In this document: positions 51,601-60,600 of the stretch, one piece after another | How the letters are laid out: each line of letters opens with the position of its first letter | Position numbering within the stretch: the stretch's first letter is position 1 | NCBI GenBank assembly: GCA_030789695.1 | Contig: CM061139.1 | Span: 310,001-374,000, forward strand | Reading direction: 5' to 3' | DNA from: Scilla litardierei | Lineage: Eukaryota; Streptophyta; Magnoliopsida; Asparagales; Asparagaceae | DNA length: 64,000 nucleotides | Position numbers and translations under genes: made by a program | Notes under the pieces: model-generated | The model's input: only the letters and a program-made list of their open reading frames with translations | Database searches by the model: none | What the model was told of the DNA's origin: nothing

Positions 51601-54600
51601 GGCCTAATCGAGGCTAGAATTGCATTTGCAGCAAAGGACTCATCGCGTGGGCATGTTTGCTCGAGAGATCATGTCTTGGCGATCGCCAAGATAAGGAATA
51701 AAGAGGAATAAGGGATGGGATGAGTCGCATGGTGTCTTGGTGGTAGTAACAGTGGTGAAACATACAGAGAACTCCTCTTCCCACTACTCTTACTCTTCTT
51801 TTTCTCACATATTCTCCTTTTCTCGATTTCTCCTTTTCTCACTCTTCTTTTTCACACATCCAGAGAGAACTCCTCTTACTCTTCGTTTTCGTTTTGGTGG
51901 TGAAACATACAGTCATGTGACTGCATAAATCTGATCTCATGATACAAAAAATAAAAAAGCAAAGCAAAGCATGCAAAAAAATTTCACTCTATGTCAATAT
52001 CATCTGGTTATGGTGCTGAATAATAAGGTGGATAGTAATATTACATCTGATCGGACTCTAAAAATGATATCGTCATGTTATCATATGCGGAGAATCGGCT
52101 CTGCTCGATGAAAAGCATGTCATGACTGCCTTTATTGATATCGTGCTTATTGGTAGTTGAACCGTACATGTAATGACTAGCATAATTCAATAGACATCAG
52201 AGTGTGTATATTGTGTAATAATTGTCATGACTACCTGAGTATCTACTAGAATATGATTTCTACATAGTAGAGTTAGCATAACCACCATAATAATAATAAC
52301 GTTGCCATCTGGGATGAGCAGATTGTCTACCGAATGTCTTTACTTTGACGATGCATTTCATAATAATTATAAACATGCAAATGAATCTTATCATAAGCAT
52401 TGTCCTCACTTCTCTGAGTACGACGTTGTATTCAAAAACATCACAGTGTTCATTGGGAGACATACCATCATCACTCTCTCCGAATTATTGCCATCTTTCG
52501 CTTATATGTGATGTTCACTTGGTTTTTGCCTTGGTCACAGTTGATTGTTTTTTGCTATTCTGCTTTCACAATCACTTCGTTCAATTATTTTATTTCTATC
52601 ATCGAGCAGCGTGTCTTTTGTCTCCATGATCCACTCCTTGAACTGGTCGTCCTCATAAAAAATTTAATCAAAGTCAATCTGTTGATCTTCACATGTCTCA
52701 TCTTGCCGTGTCTTTCTCTCAGCCTCATAGTATAATGCACATAAACCAGTTTTTAAGACTTTCTATTGTTAAACTGTTCCTGAACTTTATATGAATGAGT
52801 AAGAATGTGGTCTAGTTTCGTTCACAGTTTGAAGATGAAACCATTTGGCTTAAAACACATACAACTAAGCATGTAAAATTTGAAACTCACTCTCTCCCAA
52901 AAATTGGCCAACATTGAACTACAGAAGTTCCCTTGGACAGAAAATCTAGGGCAGTTCATGAGAACTTACAATAAACTAAGCTTCTTATAAATACCTGAAG
53001 TGACCTGCTTTATTACCATACGTGCTTTTTGGGAGCTGAATGCACCAACTTACATCATGTATAACTCCACCTACAACTATCAAGCATAATTTCAAAATAT
53101 GAATGACTAGTTTGAATCTATATGAAAATAAAATATCTAAAAACCATTTATCTCTATCTATTTCAGTTGCTTCGATATGTATGGTTCCAACCTATCAACC
53201 ACGTGTCTAAATTCAATCAACAGCCATTGTTATTTGTTGCCTTGATGTAGTATTAGAAACGAGGATTCAAAAAATAACGTGCAATTAAATTTCATCATGT
53301 AAATAAATGATCGGTATCACATTAAGTTTAACTTTTAAAAAATATAATATTTACATGTGGTATGAATATCTTAATGTAGATGTCTATCACGTCTTTTGTC
53401 GATCATGTCCCATCATTTTCTGTATCATGTACCAATATTTTTTATTTCTTTTTTTACTCGGTACATGGCCTTGTGACGATACCACATCTCAACATTATCA
53501 TTGCTATTGATTATTCTTAAAATTTTCATCAGCAGCTCAAATACGATGATAACATTAAATATGTCTTGTCAAAAATCATCACCGTGAATCAGACTGTACA
53601 GATTAGCTGCAACAATCCTATCTTTTGGTTTGAGCTTAAGAAAGTTTTCGAACAATTCTTTTGAGATAATCATTCTCCTTAAATTGAGATAATCATTCCC
53701 CTTAAATTATCCAAATGCGTGTAAATATAGTCCAATGCAATAAAGTGAGTCATAAATCTTGTGATTGTAGACCTAATCAACTCTTTTCCACATAGCTTTT
53801 CTCTCATCAAGCTACGCATCCAAACTTTGTTTTACATAAATCGTGTTACCGTTTGACTTTGCATGACGATATTTTTGATATCCTCTTCTTTTGACATATC
53901 AAAAAATATTAAATCAATATAATACGTCGTACATAGAAACAAATTTAGATGTTGCCTTTTTGCATCAGTAACTGTCCAGCTGATTTGTAGCTTGCTCCAT
54001 TATCGGTAATTACTTGGACGATTCTTGCTTTTCAATTTTATCGACTTATGTATCTATCAAATCAGATATGTATGGATCATTGTGAAAGTTATGCACCGAG
54101 TCAAGGAACAATATTCGTAGATGGGATACACAGGAAAGTTAATAATTATTCTTTAATTCTGTGGTGTCCCACCACCATACATTAGTAAGTAACCATACTC
54201 ATCCCAATAGCTATAAAAGTTTCAACATAAGCTTTGGTCTCGTCAACCACATGTCTAAGTATGTGTTAGGAAGCTCCCAAGCAGTGGGTGGAGGAACCTC
54301 ACGACTTCATGAAAACATCTGACATGGTATAGTAGTATGGACTATAGACCATATTGTGTAGAGTGTGATTGTATTACATAAATTTGACTACACATCTACC
54401 AAGAGAGCTTTTGGCATTTTTAAAACCCTTCATTGTAGCCCTAATAATTGTCAGGGTTCTGCCTTTCTTCGTTAAAGTAAAATGATCAGTACTACCTACA
54501 CCAGATTTGAGAATACCAAACCATCTGGCGATATGTTCAGCACACCTCATTTTGAAAGATCAGATGATCTGTCGATAGGTCCAGCATAAAATGTACCGGA

Positions 54601-57600
54601 TTTCTCTAGACCAAGTGATCAGCTCTCATTCTTCTACTGGTAATTCATATTTCTTTTTCGGCAAATTCTTGCCTACTTACTCTCTACTCTTCTAAGATTT
54701 CTCTCTTCGATCTCCTCATCCTTCTCATCTTCGTCCGAGTTTATGCCTATAGGCCTAACCATTAACTCTTTATCCATCTTCTTCTCAAATTTTAACGTTT
54801 GTTTTTCCTTCCTCTTGACAAATATGAATTCATTCATCTATGTTCAAACTTCTTTCGATGCTTCGGTACATGTCATCATATCTCCGGTAATTTTCACCAA
54901 AAGTTCCTTAGGACAAGTCATGCATCCATACATTTTTTCAATAGTTGCACCTTACATGTCTATATCTATTTCCAACCATTTTAACATGTGCTCAACCAAT
55001 ATCCGATTGTTTCTACTTAGGAGTTCCCCGAGACATCTTAATTACCGTTTATAACTAAAGACAATATATAATAAGTTAATTGTTTATTAAAGTTAAACAA
55101 TTTAAATAAATTTGTACATCTAATATTATTTAAATCAATTATCAGTAGTGTAGACAATAAAATAATAATTAACAATTAACATTAATTAAATCAAGAATTA
55201 TTAAGTTTTAACATTAAAATTAGTTAAGTAAAATTATTATTAAGAAATATTAACATTAATATTAGTTATGTGAAATTATTAACATCAATAGTTAAGAATT
55301 ATTAACAATAATATTAGTTAAATAAAATTATTAATAGTTAAGAATGAAAATCAAACCAATAACAATAAAACTTAAAAAGCAAAAAATCTACAAAAATGAT
55401 TATTAGTAAACAATATTAACAATTTTATTACATAAAATTACTGAAGAATATTCATTAAAATAATTAATATTATTGTAAATAAAATGTAATATGTTTAGCA
55501 AAATTTGTATATAAAATGTAAATCTACATTAAAATTAGTTAGCAGGGGGAATGGTAATATTGTAAATAAAATGTAATATGTTTATCTAAACATGTAATGT
55601 AAATTATTTGAATCAAATTATGTAAATTATTTGAATATAAATTATTTTAATGTGAATTTTATGAATGTAAATTATGAATATTTAACAAAAAAGAATAGCA
55701 AACTAATAAATAAAATGTAAAATGTTTATCAAAAATTCCAATGTGCTTAGTAGCACTTGTTAATGAGCAGCAAGCGCATGCACCTCATGTGCGGGCTACC
55801 TGCCATGTTACACATTTTGCACACTTATTACATTTATTTACAAGTTTACCATTCCCTTGTTAACAGTTTAACAAAAGCAATGGTAAACTTGTAAATAAAT
55901 GTAATATATAGAGCAAAATTTGTAACATGACCATCTGCTCCTTTATTTACTAAGGAGTATGGCAAAATTGTTAATAAAATGTAATGTGCCTGGCAGCACT
56001 CGTTGCTGAGCAGCGATCGCACATGCCTCACGTGGGAGCCACTAGTCAATTTACACATTTTGTCACTTACTACATTATTTACAAGTTTTCCATTCACTTC
56101 CTTGCACAATTAACAAAGGAAATGGTAAACTTGTAAATAATGTGATAAGTGTGGCAAAATGTGTAGCATGACCAGTATCTCAATTAGATCGAGACCACTC
56201 AAGAAGAGCCCAATGTTTCTTCTTCATTTCCTCCCAAAAAAACCATTACCCTAATTTTGATGAGCTTCTGATCGCTGATGTCGTTTGCATCGCCATCAAT
56301 GGAACCCTCGTATTCGACATCACTTATGTAGATCGATGTAGATCGTGCTTTCTGATGGAGATCTTTGCATTTCCACATCGATGTACTGATTTTGTCAGTG
56401 AAATGGAGATTTCGGCGGAGTTGCAGCTCTTAATTTTTCCAAGATATACTTTTTTTCTTTTCTAAATTCCCACGAAATTATTTTATATTGATTTTTTATA
56501 ATCTGTGAATCTTTGCTTCTCAATTTATAGGAAAATTTTAAATACTATTTTTTCATGAGAATTATTGATGTGCTGTTGAATCACATTTTCCTCTGTTAAA
56601 TCACATTTTTCTTTGTTAAATCACATGAAATTTTTTGTTTAATTTCTATTTTTAAAATTTTTTAATGTTGTTCTATTATCTTCTTCTTCCCCCCTCTCAG
56701 ATCCGACCGAAACAGTGCAGTTCAGGTCAGTTTCAGCCAGTTCCGGTCAGTTTCAGCCAATTTCGAATGATACTAATCAGAACTACACTATTTCAGCCAA
56801 AATCAAGATATGTTTAGTACTGGTATGGTTTGAAACCGAAATTAAACGGCTAATACCTGAGGGTATCGGCCGATGCCTTATACCTTGCATAGAAGTCTCT
56901 CCTAAAAGCTTGACCATTAAGCTGTATTAACATTGTCATCCACGTAAGAATAAAAGGAATGGGTGTATCATTTTGTTATAATATTTATAATTAAGTAAGC
57001 ATGCTTGGTTTGGGTTAGCAGAATTAGTTGGCATTGTAGATAGTGTCTCAATAAAACTATCCCTCCAAATTAATTAGGTGAGCCTATTTCACTCAATTTG
57101 TGTTGCTTCCATGCCAACAAAATTCAGTTACAAGCTCCTCCATGTAATTGGCAAGCTTTCTTTCAATCTTGCATATAGCTCCAGTCTATCAGGTCATGAC
57201 ACATCCAGCTTGTTGAAACATATGCATCTGGCTATTCAAATCATAACAATGACTACATGGTTGCATAAGTTGCATTAGTTCACTGCTATTCATTTATTAG
57301 GACATTATACAGTGGTCCTACAAACCTTTTTAGACAAATAAATAGCACATGTTAGGTTTCGTGTTTTATGCAGTGGCCCACAGAGCAATTATCTAAACCA
57401 ATGCTATCTGCTTATTTTGTGCATGATAGGCTCGAGAATCACATATTAATCTAGTTGACGATGGACTCAAAATCATAAAAATATTTCAATTTTTGATGAC
57501 TACATCAGAACAAAAAACACATGTTTTTCCTTGGATGATGAATCAGTGAAGATTGACGTCATGTCTACTATAGTGGCGAAGATGGAAACAGCAGCTAGGA

Positions 57601-60600
57601 TTTCAAGCTAGAATTCTAATTGAACTTTTTTATGGTTAAATCTATCATCCTTGTTGTCATCTACATGTTTTCCAAACTTCCTGGAAAAAGTAAAAAATAA
57701 ACAAAATCAGAATGGGGTCAACTATCAAGCTAGGTTTTAAAAATCCAACAAAGTTTTGCTGTTGTCAGTTGACCAACTGTCAATGTTCATACATATAGTA
57801 CCAAATTATTAGCTAAGGAAATTATGGGCAAGAAATGAGTTTTCCATAATCCTAAACAAATGGTTGGCAGGAAAAGATATAGGAGGAGGAAAAAATGAGT
57901 GAATTATAATAGGTGATTGCATTCAACTCTAAGGTAAACATAAAGCCCAAGGGAACACACATTCCCTCAAAGTTCACAACTGTCTAATGCAGCCAGTATG
58001 TTTAATGTACAAAAACCAAATAGAGAAGGAACCCACAAATAGCACAATGAATCAACACTAAGTACCTCGTTTGCGACCTTCTCAAGGCGCAGAGGGATGT
58101 CCAATCCATCTTCAGGAACTTCATCAAAAGCAACAGTGATAGAAGCATCCTGCTTATAAACAACAACCAGATGCCATTCACAACTCTATATTTAGTAGGA
58201 CTTATTCGTGATAAATGAACACTGGAAAACATAACAATACCTTTAGTCGATAAACTACACCCTGTCCAATAGAAGGAGAACCTGAATCAGCCTTGTTTGG
58301 CTTTAAAACAACCACATCATGAGGCCCAAACTGCAACATTACAACCAGTCAGTAGCATTGTAAAAGACATCTTGATCCTCAAGCATGTGCATGCGCACAA
58401 AAGAAGAAGCAGAAAATGATGATGATGATGATGATGACGACGACGACGAGACTGACAAAGCAATGGAGTCTGAGACCATGATTTCCCTAGACATTTTACA
58501 TCATCATCTTCTAAACCTTTTTCCACCAAAATGGAGTCTGTTATAATGCACTATGATGCATGAAAAGGTAGTTTTCGATGGCTTTCAACTTGAAAGCCAC
58601 CCACTAGATGTCTATTGGCCTATTTACATGTTTAAATCAATTTATGTTCATTTGCAGATAATTGTAAATGTCCCAATAATTCAATGAAATTTCAAACAAA
58701 GAAAATATGAATGATATGTAAGAAACCCATCAAAGGCATAACAAATCAAGAACTATTTATTACATTTTGGGGGGCCATATGTATAAAAGAACCATAATAG
58801 GGATGTTAAAACCCCTCAAACCCATGAACAATCCAATACAGCGTTAGGACCGATCCATATAACAGGTATTATAGCTGTAGAAAACCATGATACTTGTAAA
58901 ATAGTTACTAACCTACCCTCTGTTAGCTTGTATAAAGCAAGGATCCCAACAGTTGCAAGATTATTTAACATTTTCACCAAATTTTACTAGATTATCTTAC
59001 TATTGAATTATCCCAGATGATCTTGATGCCGTAAACATCTGACTTCTTGGCGGGTGAAACTTCCCAACACTATAACTTTGTTCGTAGTTTGGGAAGTCTC
59101 CATCAGCACATATCAGCAACATCAAACTCATAATACAAATCAATTAAAAACACCATCCATGTTTTTGAGAGAGAAAACGACAAAAAAGAGGTGCTCTGAA
59201 GTCTTCTTTTACCATATTGTTATTAGGGTATATTTCAGAAAGCCTTCAAAAGCAATCGACCAGAAAATTTGCCCGTATATATTAACTAACCTTCTTAGGT
59301 TTGTTTTTCACGAATGAGGTTATAACATGACTGTTTTTGCATAATTGCTCACAATGTCCCATATTTCCTCGTGTTTTAAACAAAAATCATAACTGTCTCT
59401 AAACCTAATTATCAGCATTTCTTTCAATAACATTTGTGTTCTTATCTCCTGTATGTAACATTAGTTAACAAGCTTTTGTATCACATGAAAGACTTTTAAA
59501 AAGGAAAATTTTTGCAAAAACGCTAAAAATTAAAAATAATTTAATTAGCATAACCAACCAAGTTTCACCACTTCAGCAAGCAGGGGCGCTGACTAGACGT
59601 CTATGGGCATCGACGGGGCTTTCCGACTTGACCGTGCTTGACAAGTGCGAAAAATTTGGCCTCACTTGCCAAGTGCGGCCAAATTGTAATGTTGACAGCA
59701 ATTTCACAACAAAGATAAGTGGTTGGGTGGTAAGGCGTTTGGTTGTAGGATGAGATATCTTAGGTTTGAATCTTGGAATTCCTTTTTAAACAAATTTTTT
59801 GTTAAAAATAAGAAAACCAATTTAAGGATGTTTTCAAGAGTAGAAAGCAAGACCTTCACCCACAAACAAATGCTATACAACCCAAACACTTATCTTTGGT
59901 GTGAAATTATTGTCATCAATACAATTTGCACGCACTTGCAAAGTTCGACCAAGTCCAAAAAATCCTTGTCAACACCAAGGGACGCCCACTCGGCGTCCTT
60001 GGTCACTGACGTGATGAAACATAATCAGTTTTGCTAATTAAATTTTTTTTGTCGCTTTTACTAATTATTTTTAATTTTTATCCGTTTAGCAAAAATTGTC
60101 TTTCAATAATTTAACATGCTATGAATTTGGACCGTTCGATTTTTAAAAATGTGTTTTTATTAATGAGATTTTTAAGATGGGCCTCCATTGATCTTTTGGG
60201 GTTTTTCTTAATGATAGTTTTTTTGAGATGGATCTTTGGAACAAAGGAGGATGAAGAAGTTAGATAGGATCAAAACCATACTCCTAATCCAAAAATGAAA
60301 CAAAACGCTCACCCTATTGCTATGCTTTAAACTAAAATAGGGAGAAAACTGCATCATGAGATAGCAATAAACATGCATATGTAACGGATAGCATGGATGT
60401 GACTCGATCATGTACTACTATGGATGTTACTAATCTATTATTAATACACAATATGTTTATTTTGTGAGGTGGGGGCTTCTGAAATTTACCTTTGATATTA
60501 CTAGTCTTGAGGAAGTTTCCAAGGAAAAATATTTACGTTTGGGGTATTCCAAGGAAATTTACCTTATGAGCTGGGAGAACATCCCCTCTGTTAGGATGGA

